Of a stretch of DNA of 64,000 nucleotides, positions 10,424-18,762 are shown in pieces. The position numbers and the translations under genes were made by a program. The notes under the pieces are model-generated. The model searched no databases and was not told the origin of the DNA. It was given only the letters and a program-made list of their open reading frames with translations. Source of the stretch: Streptococcus sp. LQJ-218 (GTDB lineage: Bacteria; Bacillota; Bacilli; Lactobacillales; Streptococcaceae). The stretch lies in the NCBI RefSeq assembly GCF_003428885.1, contig NZ_QQRU01000006.1:82649-146648 (forward strand), read 5' to 3'. Each line of letters opens with the position of its first letter. The first letter of the stretch is position 1.

Positions 10424-11416
10424 TTACAAAATATTTTCGTAAGTATTTCTCACTTCTTGAGGCCAAACACTTGTTTGTACTTCTCCGATGTGTTTCTTGC
10501 GAAGTAGGAACATAGCCATCCGAGATTGTCCAATTCCTCCACCGATTGTAAATGGGAATAGGCCATTCAATAGAGCCTTGTGCCATTCCAATTCCAAGCG
10601 GTCTTCATCACCTGTGATGGCAACCTGACGGCGAAGCGTTTCTTCATCAACACGGATTCCCATAGAAGACAACTCAAAGGCTCCACCCAGAGACTCATTC
10701 CAGACAAGAATATCGCCATTTAGACCCTTGTAGCCATTTTCAGATTCGCTTGTCCAGTCATCATAATCTGGTGCCCGTCCATCATGTGGTTTACCGTCTG
10801 GTAATTCCCCACCGATACCAATCAAAAAAACAGCACCAAATTCTTTACAGATAGCATTTTCACGCTCTTTTGGTGTCAAGTCTGGGTAGCGTTCTACCAA
10901 CTCTTCTGTGTGGATAAAGGTGATTTGTTTTGGCAAGATCGATTCGATGTCATAACGGGCTTCAACAGCTAGCTCAGTAAGACGAATAGCCTTGTAAATC
11001 TTCTCGACTGTTTCTTTTAGATAAGCGATATTCCGTTTACCATTTGGGATAACTTTCTCCCAGTCCCACTGGTCAACATAAACAGAGTGAGTCGCATCCA
11101 GCGAATCTTCGTCTGGACGAAGGGCCTTCATGTGGACAAAAAGCCCTTCACCTTCACCGAAACCAAAACGAGCCAAGGTATGGCGTTTCCATTTGGCAAG
11201 GGAGTGCACAACTTCATAAGTAGCATCAGGGATTTGGAGAACCTTGACCGATACGGCATTCTCCACACCTGATAAGTTATCCTGCATCCCGTCGCCGACC
11301 CTGCTCAAGATGGGACCTTGAACTTCGACAACTTCTAACTTATCTTTCAAATACTGGGTAAAAGTGTTTTTGACAAAGGAAATCTCTTCTTGTTGATGAA
11401 TAAAACTTTTCTTCAT
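10424..11416 (-). CDS. asnA: AsnA, aspartate-ammonia ligase
   Basis: This enzyme makes asparagine from aspartate, ammonia and ATP. It has 330 residues, normal for AsnA, and a class-II aminoacyl-tRNA-synthetase-like catalytic fold. Family segments include [20 protein letters not shown] near the N-terminus, DQWDWEKVI in the middle, and [23 protein letters not shown] near the C-terminus (ATP site). A good TGTATAAT promoter lies upstream and a terminator directly downstream, so it appears to be monocistronic. Confidence 0.96.
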   Translation of the reverse strand: MKKSFIHQQEEISFVKNTFTQYLKDKLEVVEVQGPILSRVGDGMQDNLSGVENAVSVKVLQIPDATYEVVHSLAKWKRHTLARFGFGEGEGLFVHMKALRPDEDSLDATHSVYVDQWDWEKVIPNGKRNIAYLKETVEKIYKAIRLTELAVEARYDIESILPKQITFIHTEELVERYPDLTPKERENAICKEFGAVFLIGIGGELPDGKPHDGRAPDYDDWTSESENGYKGLNGDILVWNESLGGAFELSSMGIRVDEETLRRQVAITGDEDRLELEWHKALLNGLFPFTIGGGIGQSRMAMFLLRKKHIGEVQTSVWPQEVRNTYENIL

Positions 11417-11484
11417 AAACTACTCCTCAAAAATTAGTTAAAAGCATTATACACCTATTTCCAAGAAAAGGAAAGAGCGAATAC

Positions 11485-11514
11485 GAAAAAACCAGTGCTC
11501 CTTCGAACACTGAT
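11485..11514 (-). terminator. Terminator after the Bax-inhibitor-like gene
   Basis: The stem CAGTG/CACTG with a loop containing TTCGAA is followed on the minus strand by GTTTTTTC. Confidence 0.65.
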
Positions 11515-11526
11515 GTTAGGGACTTT

Positions 11527-12210
11527 CTAGTCATTGCGACCAAAGATACGTAGAATACTTAGGAAAAGATTGATAAAATCAAGATAGATACTGAGAGCCA
11601 TTGACACAACCCAACCTGTCGCTACGCGGCCTTGTGATTGTTCATAGACATAGCGAATTTTTTGGTTATCCCAAGCAATCAACCCAGAGAAGACCAAGAC
11701 CATGGCTACACTAATCATATAATCAAAGAAACCGCTAGCCAAGAAAATATTGACTATCATAGCAATAATCAAACCGATGAGGGCTGCCATCATCGCTCGA
11801 CCAATCCCACTCAAATCTTTCTTAGTGAACATACCGACTGCCGCCATGACAAAAAAGAGAAGGGCACTCGATACAAAGGCAGATAAAACTGTCCCTGGAG
11901 TATAGAAGGCCACCACAAAACTAAGGGTAAAGCCGTTTAATACTGAGTAAAGTAAAAATACTGGAAGAGCCGCTGGACTATTCTTTGAAGCCATACTGCT
12001 GGCAACGAAAACCAGAGCTAGCTCTGCAAAAGTAGCAATGGTCAGCCAGAGACGCCCCTGCATCAAAAAATAAACTAACTGAGACTGAAAGACCGTCAAC
12101 ATAAGGCCTGATACTAAAGCGGATAGCCCGATTCCAAGACCAACAAAGGCATAAACCTTAGCATAAAATTGATTGAGACCTGCGCGGTCGTGAATAATAG
12201 TGTGATTCAT
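11527..12210 (-). CDS. Bax inhibitor-1 / YccA family membrane protein
   Basis: This is a 227-residue, seven-helix membrane protein of the BI-1/YccA family. In bacteria such proteins modulate FtsH proteolysis or act as pH-sensitive calcium leak channels; which applies here is not known. Seven hydrophobic segments fill almost the whole sequence, and the C-terminal part (VFSGLIAWDNQKIR ... ALSIYLDFINLFLSILRI) is the family's signature region. It is a single gene with a clear ribosome site (AAGGAGAAA) and its own terminator. Confidence 0.88.
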   Translation of the reverse strand: MNHTIIHDRAGLNQFYAKVYAFVGLGIGLSALVSGLMLTVFQSQLVYFLMQGRLWLTIATFAELALVFVASSMASKNSPAALPVFLLYSVLNGFTLSFVVAFYTPGTVLSAFVSSALLFFVMAAVGMFTKKDLSGIGRAMMAALIGLIIAMIVNIFLASGFFDYMISVAMVLVFSGLIAWDNQKIRYVYEQSQGRVATGWVVSMALSIYLDFINLFLSILRIFGRND

Positions 12211-12264
12211 ATTTTCTCCTTTTCTATGAATATCTTTCCTTGATTATAACAAAGAAAGTTAAAA

Positions 12265-13005
12265 TTAGCTTAAATGAAAAATTAAAATGCCGGCTGCAAC
12301 GGCAACATTCAAACTCTCCGCCTGCCCCTTCATACTAATGTGGACCAACTGGTCTGCACTTTCAGCCATGAGAGGACTAATTCCTTGACCCTCATTTCCC
12401 ATGACTAGTACAAAATTTTCTATAGGAGGCAGTTCTCTGTAATCAACAGAATCTTTAGATAGAGTTGTTGCCAGCACAGGGATAGCTGCCTCTTTGGCTT
12501 CCTTAAGAAGCGCTTGACTAGACATCCTATAAATAGGCAGATGAAAATGACTGCCTTGCATGGAACGTAGGGTCTTGAGACTATAGATATCTGCCGACTT
12601 ATCTGAAACAATTACTCCAGTAAAACCTGCTGCATCCGCAGTCCGAATGATGGTTCCTACATTACCAGGATCTTGCACATCTTCCAAAAATAAGAACTTT
12701 CCCTGACTAAAATCAACTTGTCCTACTTCTTCTTTTTGAACCAGCGCAACAATTCCCTGTGGAGTCTGAGAATCTGCCAAATCTAGCAAAATATCCTCTG
12801 AAACCCAGACAGTTTGCGGAAAAGCGGCTAACTGATCTCGGTAATTTTCTAAGGCAAAGATTTTCTCAATCGTCATCCCAGCTTGAACAGCTTCTTCAAA
12901 CAAGTGCCATCCTTCAATCAAATAAGCAGACTTGCGGTATTTTTTTTGGTGTAATTTCTTGGCATTTTTTACCACAGAATTGGCTTTTGAGGTTATAATA
13001 GTCAT
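12265..13005 (-). CDS. TrmH/SpoU family RNA 2'-O-methyltransferase
   Basis: This SPOUT-class SAM-dependent methyltransferase acts on rRNA or tRNA; the exact target is unknown. It has 246 residues from the ATG at 13005. An N-terminal substrate-binding domain (about 1-95) precedes the knotted catalytic domain with motif 1 NVGTIIRTADAAGF, motif 2 VMGNEGQGIS and motif 3 SLNVAVAAGILIF. The frame opens 6 codons earlier with TTG, but the ATG is preferred. It has no Shine-Dalgarno sequence and lies 6 nt after TGTTATAAT, so a leaderless mRNA is likely. It diverges from acyP. Confidence 0.88.
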   Translation of the reverse strand: MTIITSKANSVVKNAKKLHQKKYRKSAYLIEGWHLFEEAVQAGMTIEKIFALENYRDQLAAFPQTVWVSEDILLDLADSQTPQGIVALVQKEEVGQVDFSQGKFLFLEDVQDPGNVGTIIRTADAAGFTGVIVSDKSADIYSLKTLRSMQGSHFHLPIYRMSSQALLKEAKEAAIPVLATTLSKDSVDYRELPPIENFVLVMGNEGQGISPLMAESADQLVHISMKGQAESLNVAVAAGILIFHLS

Positions 13006-13011
13006 AGAAAC

Positions 13012-13020
13012 ATTATAACA
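13012..13020 (-). promoter_or_regulatory. Extended -10 box giving a leaderless start (TrmH-family gene)
   Basis: TGTTATAAT on the minus strand is followed by 6 nt and then the ATG at 13005. It sits in the 33-bp gap shared with divergent acyP. Confidence 0.65.
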
Positions 13021-13038
13021 CAATCAAGGAGGTTTGGT

Positions 13039-13317
13039 ATGCAAAAGGTTAGAATGATTGCCCAAGGTAGGGTGCAGGGAGTCGGCTTTCGTTGGGGTGT
13101 CTATAGCTTAGCGCTTGAAATTGGTGGCATCACTGGCCGAGTATGGAATAACGACGATGGCACAGTGGAAATATTAGCCCAAGCAGACTCATCTGCTACC
13201 ATGGCAAAATTTATCCAAGAAATCCGAAAAGGGCCGACACCTTTTTCAAAAGTCAGCTACTTAGATGTCGAACTAAGCAACTTTCCTCCTTACCCTGACT
13301 TTAAAATCGCAAATTAG
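13039..13317 (+). CDS. acyP: Acylphosphatase
   Basis: This small 92-residue enzyme hydrolyses acyl phosphates such as carbamoyl phosphate and 1,3-bisphosphoglycerate. The signature GRVQGVGFRWGVYSLA (about residues 9-24) includes the phosphate-binding arginine, and GRVWNNDDGTVEI carries the catalytic asparagine. It has a strong ribosome site (AAGGAGGT) 7 nt before the ATG. It is divergent from the RNA methyltransferase gene and lies upstream of yidC. Confidence 0.95.
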   Translation: MQKVRMIAQGRVQGVGFRWGVYSLALEIGGITGRVWNNDDGTVEILAQADSSATMAKFIQEIRKGPTPFSKVSYLDVELSNFPPYPDFKIAN

Positions 13318-13394
13318 GTCTCTAGAACTATTGTATATTTTACAAAAAAACAGTAGAATAGAAAGGTATAATTTTTAAAGAAGGAATAAAAACA

Positions 13395-14321
13395 GTGAAA
13401 TCTATTAAACGTTTTGCACTCTCAGCTATGGGAGTGGCTATGTTGCTCGTATTGACAGGCTGTGTCCAAGTAGACAAAGCGACAGGCCAGCCAACAGGAT
13501 TTATTTGGAATACGATTGGAGCGCCTATGGCTGAAGCTATCAAGTACTTCGCTACTGATAAAGGTCTAGGCTTTGGTGTCGCTATTATCATCGTAACCAT
13601 TATCGTGCGCTTGATTATTCTGCCACTTGGTATCTACCAATCATGGAAGGCGACACTTCACTCTGAAAAGATGAACGCCCTCAAGCACGTCCTTGAACCA
13701 CACCAAACACGTCTCAAGGAAGCGACTACTCAAGAAGAAAAACTCGAAGCCCAACAAGCTCTCTTTGCTGCTCAAAAAGAGCACGGCATCAGCATGTTTG
13801 GTGGTGTAGGATGTTTCCCTATCCTCATTCAAATGCCTTTCTTCTCAGCCATCTACTTTGCTGCCCAACATACTGAAGGTGTTGCTCAAGCAAGCTACCT
13901 AGGCATTCCTCTAGGTTCTCCAAGTATGATTTTGGTTGCCTGCGCTGGTATTCTTTACTATCTTCAATCGCTCCTTTCACTTCACGGAGTAGAAGATGAA
14001 ATGCAAAGAGAACAAATCAAGAAAATGATTTACATGAGCCCACTCATGATCGTCGTCTTCTCCCTCTTCTCACCAGCTAGTGTCACACTTTACTGGGTTG
14101 TCGGTGGTTTCATGATGATTCTCCAACAGTTTATCGTCAACTATATCGTTCGTCCAAAACTTCGCAAAAAAGTCCGTGAAGAATTGGCAAAGAACCCACC
14201 AAAAGCACGTGCTTTCTCTACACCAAGCGGACGAAAAGACGTTACACCTGAGCAACCAACTGCTATCACAAGCAAGAAAAAACACAAAAATCGCAACGCT
14301 GGAAAACAACGTTCGAGATAA
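13395..14321 (+). CDS. yidC: YidC/OxaA membrane protein insertase (lipoprotein)
   Basis: This protein inserts membrane proteins, alone or with SecYEG. It has 308 residues, as in the streptococcal YidC2-type protein. The signal peptide has a lipobox LTGC with the lipidated cysteine at residue 23. Five membrane segments follow, and the conserved groove arginine is Arg72 in IIVRLIILPL. The C-terminal tail (about 265-308) is long and very basic, which in YidC2-type proteins helps bind ribosomes. The start is GTG with GAAGGAA upstream. A -10 box TATAAT lies about 30 bp before it. It ends in a bidirectional terminator. Confidence 0.95.
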   Translation: MKSIKRFALSAMGVAMLLVLTGCVQVDKATGQPTGFIWNTIGAPMAEAIKYFATDKGLGFGVAIIIVTIIVRLIILPLGIYQSWKATLHSEKMNALKHVLEPHQTRLKEATTQEEKLEAQQALFAAQKEHGISMFGGVGCFPILIQMPFFSAIYFAAQHTEGVAQASYLGIPLGSPSMILVACAGILYYLQSLLSLHGVEDEMQREQIKKMIYMSPLMIVVFSLFSPASVTLYWVVGGFMMILQQFIVNYIVRPKLRKKVREELAKNPPKARAFSTPSGRKDVTPEQPTAITSKKKHKNRNAGKQRSR

Positions 14322-14345
14322 AGCTATGTAAATTATCCAATAATT

Positions 14346-14402
14346 AAAAAAAGAATGAATGATAAATAGTTTTCATCAACTAGATATCATTCATTCTTTT
14401 TT
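14346..14402. terminator. Bidirectional terminator between yidC and the histidine kinase gene
   Basis: Long arms AAAAAGAATGAATGATA and TATCATTCATTCTTTTT surround a loop of about 20 nt. Transcription of yidC and of the five-gene module converges here. Confidence 0.88.
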
Positions 14403-14465
14403 ATTATCTACTTTCACATCTTAAATTTATTTAAATCCTATGATAACAAATTAGTAAGTAAATCA

Positions 14466-15554
14466 CTATGATTTAATACAATTCACAGCTATTAAAACTT
14501 CTGCTCCCTCGTCTCTATTTCTAAGCTCAACTCGGCCTTTGTGTAGTTTTGCAACTCTACATACAAAACTAAGTCCAATACCATAATGTTGCTCTTTAAC
14601 CGATCTAGCTTTATCCGTACGATAAAAGAGCTTCCCAAAATTAGTTAAAACTTCATCTGGAAATTCAGAGCCATTATTCCATATACCTATTTTCAATTCT
14701 TTCTCCTCTTGCTCTACCCTAATTTTAATTTTAGGATTCTGTTTATCTGCATACTCCAGAGCATTTGTTAAAATATTTTGTATTGCACGAATCAGAAGAG
14801 ATGGATTTATATAATAGTTCCCAGTTCCTTTCACATTTTGTTCAAAAGAAAACTTCATCTGATCTTTTATCAAAAAAGAGACTTCTTTCTCTAATTCATT
14901 GATAAAATCTGAAGAGGAATACTCCGTCCAACCTGTCTCATCATCATAATAGGTTTTAGAGTAGTGAATCAATTGATTGAAATAATCTAGTAACTGTTGA
15001 CTAGCTCTTCCTATATCTGCTAAGCATTCTTGAGATTGATCGTTTTCAGTTATCGCCTGTAAAAATTCCACATTTCCCCTAATAATGGTTAAGGGAGTCT
15101 TTAAATCATGAGAAGCTGCTGAAACCTGAAATATTAAATCTTCCTTCTGCTGTTTCTCATCAACTATTAATTGTCGAATTCTATCTTGCATCACAATAAT
15201 CCGATTTCCTGTCTCGCGAAATTCTTTAACCGTTAAACTGTCTGTACATTCCCTCTCCAACCATATACTATTTTCATAAATCAAAGTCATTTCATAACTC
15301 AGTTTTTTCAACAATTTTCCAATGTGATAACTTATTAGAATAATCAATAAAACGCAAATATATATCCATGATGACACATTAAAAAAGATTGATAGAACAC
15401 CACTATTGTTTAGAGGTTTCCCATCTTCATTTATTTGTATAGATACTGAAGCTAAGGGAATAAGATAGGCCATTAGTAAGCCAAGACTAAACTGCCAAAT
15501 AATTCTCCAACAGGTTTCTCGAATTAATTGTCTAAAACTTTTGATTCTACCCAT
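14466..15554 (-). CDS. Sensor histidine kinase of the accessory ABC/two-component module
   Basis: This 362-residue membrane kinase has two membrane helices (about residues 17-38 and 55-78) enclosing only a short outside loop (about 16 residues), the 'intramembrane-sensing' style found in lantibiotic-resistance systems. The H-box is SAASHDLKTPLT with phospho-acceptor His149. The N-box is NILTNALEYA and the G-box YGIGLSFV. It overlaps the response regulator gene by 31 bp. Together with the ABC genes it is most likely dedicated to sensing and answering an antimicrobial peptide; the ligand is unknown. Confidence 0.88.
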   Translation of the reverse strand: MGRIKSFRQLIRETCWRIIWQFSLGLLMAYLIPLASVSIQINEDGKPLNNSGVLSIFFNVSSWIYICVLLIILISYHIGKLLKKLSYEMTLIYENSIWLERECTDSLTVKEFRETGNRIIVMQDRIRQLIVDEKQQKEDLIFQVSAASHDLKTPLTIIRGNVEFLQAITENDQSQECLADIGRASQQLLDYFNQLIHYSKTYYDDETGWTEYSSSDFINELEKEVSFLIKDQMKFSFEQNVKGTGNYYINPSLLIRAIQNILTNALEYADKQNPKIKIRVEQEEKELKIGIWNNGSEFPDEVLTNFGKLFYRTDKARSVKEQHYGIGLSFVCRVAKLHKGRVELRNRDEGAEVLIAVNCIKS

Positions 15555-16210
15555 TGATATCCTCCACCGTACAAGGTTTTAATTGGATTTAATTGATAAG
15601 GTTTCAGCTTTTGACGAATTTGATAAATGTACTCTGAAACCGAACGTAAAAGCGCTTCTGAACTTTGTGGATATAGATAATTATAAATTTCCTCAATAGA
15701 ATACATTTTACTTGGGTTGCTTGCCAAAAGATTCACTATGTCAAATTCCCTCCTTGTCAGAGCAATCTTATCATCGTTTACAAATAGTTCCTTACTATCC
15801 GTATATAGTATAAGCTTCCCAATCTTTATTTGATGAACATATCCTTTAATCCGTTCTTCACGACGTAAGTGCATTTTAACACGTGCTAACAATTCTTGCA
15901 TACTAAAGGGCTTCATAATATAATCATCAGCACCTGCATTAATTCCAGCTACTAAATCTTCATCCATATCCTTAGCAGTTATAAAACAGATAGGAACAGT
16001 TATCTGCTCGCGAATCATCTGACAGATTTCTAAACCACTAACAGGCATCATAATATCTAATAAAATCAAGTCAAAGCCTGTAAAATCACAAAGATCAATC
16101 TCTTCTATCTTATTTCGTATGACTACTTCATATTTTTCATATTCTAGTACTTTTTTTATTAGGCGAAGAATAGCAAGATCATCATCTACCACCAAAATTT
16201 TATAAGCCAT
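15524..16210 (-). CDS. OmpR-family response regulator
   Basis: This 228-residue regulator has a receiver domain (about 1-118; acidic pocket Asp9-Asp10-Asp11, phospho-acceptor Asp52 in LILLDIMMP, Lys in MKPFS) and a winged-helix DNA-binding domain (about 130-225, ending LYGGGYQW). It is cotranscribed with its kinase and with the ABC genes, which it probably controls. A direct repeat spaced by 11 bp upstream of the first ABC gene (18547-18565) is a candidate binding site. Confidence 0.93.
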   Translation of the reverse strand: MAYKILVVDDDLAILRLIKKVLEYEKYEVVIRNKIEEIDLCDFTGFDLILLDIMMPVSGLEICQMIREQITVPICFITAKDMDEDLVAGINAGADDYIMKPFSMQELLARVKMHLRREERIKGYVHQIKIGKLILYTDSKELFVNDDKIALTRREFDIVNLLASNPSKMYSIEEIYNYLYPQSSEALLRSVSEYIYQIRQKLKPYQLNPIKTLYGGGYQWVESKVLDN

Positions 16211-16271
16211 AACTCACCCTCCTGAATATATTATAGCACTAACTGAGAAAAAGACAGGATAACCCCTGTCT

Positions 16272-17009
16272 TTAGCGTACATTTTTTCCTATAAGTATCA
16301 ATGTAGCAAATAGAAAAACAATTAATAACCAAACTATTTGTATCCCTAAGCCTTGCCACACTGGATAATAAAGAGACAATGGATAGGTATAAAAACAATT
16401 CATACTAGCTAGTAATGGTAAATTTCTAAACAAAGAACTGAATTGTAGTAACATTTGTCCTAACCCCAACAAAAGGGATAAACTTATTCCCAAAATTAAG
16501 ATAAAAGACTGGGAAATAAATACAAAAATACCACTTAAAAGAGCGAAGGTTAGAATAGAAATACAAGCTGGAAATAGAATTGTTAGAACATGTTTAATAT
16601 TGCTCAAAAGATTAATATTGTAGTATCCTTGGGCGATTAGTATACATAATGATATTACAGCGACCAATAATACAATTTCCATACATAATAAAATAGCTAG
16701 TTTACAGATTATAAATTTCAAACGATTTGGACATGTAAGAAAACTGGTACGAAGGCTAGAACCTGTAAATTCTTGACCTATAAATAGAACCGCTAGACTA
16801 ACGAAACCTGCCTGTCCTAAATAGAGACTTTGCAGTAGCTGTTCCAAAACAAACTGTAGAGTCAACTGGTCTGGCTTACTATTTAAAAAAACAACCATCG
16901 CCGGAACACACAGTAATAGAGCACCTATAATCAACCAGTGCCAAGGATTCATAGTAAACTTGAGATACTCACTTTTAAGTTGCTCTTTCAACTTATTCAC
17001 CTCCTCCAA
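16272..17009 (-). CDS. ABC-2 type permease, LanG/LanE-like
   Basis: This 245-residue, six-helix membrane protein resembles the LanE/LanG permeases of lantibiotic self-protection exporters. It has a cytosolic N-terminus (MEEVNKLKEQLKSEYLKF), then alternating hydrophobic segments and few charges. Its start overlaps the preceding permease by 17 bp, so the two form a heterodimeric membrane part for the ATPase at 17780-18490. The DNA is distinctly AT-rich compared with flanking housekeeping genes. Identification is by topology and context rather than by a firm motif. Confidence 0.75.
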   Translation of the reverse strand: MEEVNKLKEQLKSEYLKFTMNPWHWLIIGALLLCVPAMVVFLNSKPDQLTLQFVLEQLLQSLYLGQAGFVSLAVLFIGQEFTGSSLRTSFLTCPNRLKFIICKLAILLCMEIVLLVAVISLCILIAQGYYNINLLSNIKHVLTILFPACISILTFALLSGIFVFISQSFILILGISLSLLLGLGQMLLQFSSLFRNLPLLASMNCFYTYPLSLYYPVWQGLGIQIVWLLIVFLFATLILIGKNVR

Positions 17010-17778
17010 TATCTGACTTAAGTAAGCGGTAAATTGCTAAAGCCAAGAATGAGAAGTTCCAACAAAGTAACAATAAAATATTTTGTAAACTATTATGTTC
17101 TAAAATTTGAGGAGATGTAGCAATCAATCCTTGCCCCAATGCAACTGGAAGAAATTTTGCAACTGATATATAGTTTGCTAAGAATGTTCCTAAATTGTAG
17201 ACTTGGGGAAGCAAAAATAATAGAGGAACAATGGCTGTTTTAAATGTCAAAGCCATAATATAGGCTAGAAGTCCCAACAAAGTCCAAGCTATACTGGCTA
17301 AAAATATATAGAACCAAACTGTTCCATTTAGTGAAAAAAGCAATAAGCCATCTTGTTCTAAAACATAATGTGTCATGTTAATCGTAAGGAATATTGATAG
17401 AAAGGAAATGAAAAAAGAAAATACAAGCCAAACTAATGTTTTTGAAACTAGGAAAGTAATTCGATTTGTAATAGAGAGGAGGCTTGTACGAATAGCAGAG
17501 CATTTATACTCCTCGGCTCCGTAAATTGAGCCTAGGATAATCATAATAAAAACACCAAATAAAGTGACATCAAAACCTAAAAATTCAATAGGAGGTATAG
17601 CTTCTGCTAATTCTGGATTTGTCTCTGGTGTAGCATGAATACCAACTGAAACAATTTGAGAAGCACCAATATTTGCTAAAAACGTTTGAAATACCAGTAT
17701 CAAGAATAATACAACATGAGTAGCTCTCCTATAAAGTAATTTCAATATTTCAGAATGAAGAGAGTAAATAAGTGCCAT
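16993..17778 (-). CDS. ABC-2 type permease, LanE-like
   Basis: This is a 261-residue membrane protein with about six helices. A segment GSIYGAEEYKCSAIRTSLLSI just after the second helix is typical of ABC-2 permeases from antimicrobial-peptide immunity exporters (the family pattern is an E-x-K/R-x-x-T-x-R-x-S-L loop); the partner permease has a matching loop FTGSSLRTSFLTC. It starts 1 bp after the ATPase stop and overlaps the second permease by 17 bp. Substrate unknown; peptide-antibiotic extrusion is inferred. Confidence 0.77.
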   Translation of the reverse strand: MALIYSLHSEILKLLYRRATHVVLFLILVFQTFLANIGASQIVSVGIHATPETNPELAEAIPPIEFLGFDVTLFGVFIMIILGSIYGAEEYKCSAIRTSLLSITNRITFLVSKTLVWLVFSFFISFLSIFLTINMTHYVLEQDGLLLFSLNGTVWFYIFLASIAWTLLGLLAYIMALTFKTAIVPLLFLLPQVYNLGTFLANYISVAKFLPVALGQGLIATSPQILEHNSLQNILLLLCWNFSFLALAIYRLLKSDIGGGE

Positions 17779-17779
17779 G

Positions 17780-18490
17780 TCACTTTCCTCCCTCTGTTAA
17801 ATTAAAGAAGACTTCTTCTAGTGAGGAAAGATTTTTCATCACTTCTTGTAAAGTCCCTTTTATAAGAACTTTTCCTTTATTTATGATAACTACATCATCT
17901 GTTACTGCCTCCACTTCCGATAATATATGAGATGATAGCAAGACAGTCTTCCCTTCTTGAGCTTGTTTTTTTATAAACTCTCTAAACCACCGAATTCCTC
18001 TTGGATCCAACCCATTAGTCGGTTCATCCAATATCAGATATTGAGGATTTCCTAATAGAGCTGTTGCAATTCCTAATCGTTGTCCTTCTCCTAATGATAA
18101 TTTCCCAATTTTAGATTTTTTCTTATGGCTAATATCCACCATATCCAAGACTTGTTCAATTCGCTGACTGGATATCCCATTACTAGCAGCAACAATTTTC
18201 AAATGTTGATAAACAGTCCTATCGTCAGGAGCTCCTACACTGTCAAATGAAGCTCCTACAGTCTTTAGAGGAAATTTTAATTCCTTATAAGTCTGATCTC
18301 CAATTTTGGTAAGACCAGATGTTGCTTTGTCTAATCCTAATAAAATACGTAAGGTTGAACTTTTTCCAGCTCCATTTGGACCTAGGAAAGCAGTCACTCT
18401 ACCTGCTTTTGCTTCAAAAGAAATATCTTTTAAAATTTGAGTTTGCCCATATGACTTACATAAATTTTTAATAGTAATACTTTGTTCCAT
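17780..18490 (-). CDS. ABC transporter ATPase, LanF-like
   Basis: This 236-residue nucleotide-binding protein powers the two permeases that follow. Walker A is GPNGAGKSS (37-45), the signature is SLGEGQ (132-137) and Walker B is YLILDE (151-156), followed by a conserved D-loop and H-loop (LLSSH). The usual Q-loop glutamine appears to be replaced by Asp83 in VGASFDSVGAP; LanF-type ATPases commonly carry an acidic residue here. This supports an immunity-type exporter rather than a general one. It is the first gene of the operon. Confidence 0.85.
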   Translation of the reverse strand: MEQSITIKNLCKSYGQTQILKDISFEAKAGRVTAFLGPNGAGKSSTLRILLGLDKATSGLTKIGDQTYKELKFPLKTVGASFDSVGAPDDRTVYQHLKIVAASNGISSQRIEQVLDMVDISHKKKSKIGKLSLGEGQRLGIATALLGNPQYLILDEPTNGLDPRGIRWFREFIKKQAQEGKTVLLSSHILSEVEAVTDDVVIINKGKVLIKGTLQEVMKNLSSLEEVFFNLTEGGK

Positions 18491-18546
18491 AGATGTTCTC
18501 CTATTCTATTTAATATTTCTAAAAGTAACTATATCTTACATATTCA

Positions 18547-18565
18547 TTTTCGGATTTTTTTCAGA
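18547..18565 (-). promoter_or_regulatory. Direct repeat upstream of the LanFEG-like operon
   Basis: On the minus strand TCTGAAAA and TCCGAAAA start 11 bp apart, about 60 bp before the ATPase start. One helical turn between half-sites is the pattern bound by OmpR-family regulators, so this may be the target of the operon's own response regulator. This is inference from spacing only. Confidence 0.4.
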
Positions 18566-18587
18566 ATTTCAAGAGTCAAAAGATTTA

Positions 18588-18692
18588 ATACTCAATGAAA
18601 ATCAAAGAGCAAACTAGGAAGCTAGCCGCAAGCTGTACTTGAGTACGGTAAGGCGACGCTGACGTGGTTTGAAGAGATTTTCGAAGAGTATA
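18588..18692 (-). repeat. BOX element (A-C type)
   Basis: Read on the plus strand it begins with boxC (ATACTCAATGAAAATCAAAG, then AACTAGGAAGCTAGCCGCA). It ends with boxA (TACGGTAAGGCGACGCTGAC, then TCGAAGAGTA). No boxB unit is present. It fills the gap between the accessory module and pflA. Confidence 0.9.
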
Positions 18693-18762
18693 AAATTTTG
18701 TTTTATTTAATTATATATATTTGTATAAACTTAAAAGCCCGATGTTTCCATCAGGCTTCTTT

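Noticed and set aside
10368..10586. A 72-codon open frame overlapping the end of asnA
   Set aside because: It is an out-of-frame shadow running through the asnA terminator.
14322..18762. A lantibiotic precursor or modification genes beside the LanFEG-like module
   Set aside because: Gaps around the module contain only a terminator, a promoter region and a BOX element; no small Cys/Ser/Thr-rich peptide or LanB, LanC or LanM gene is visible.
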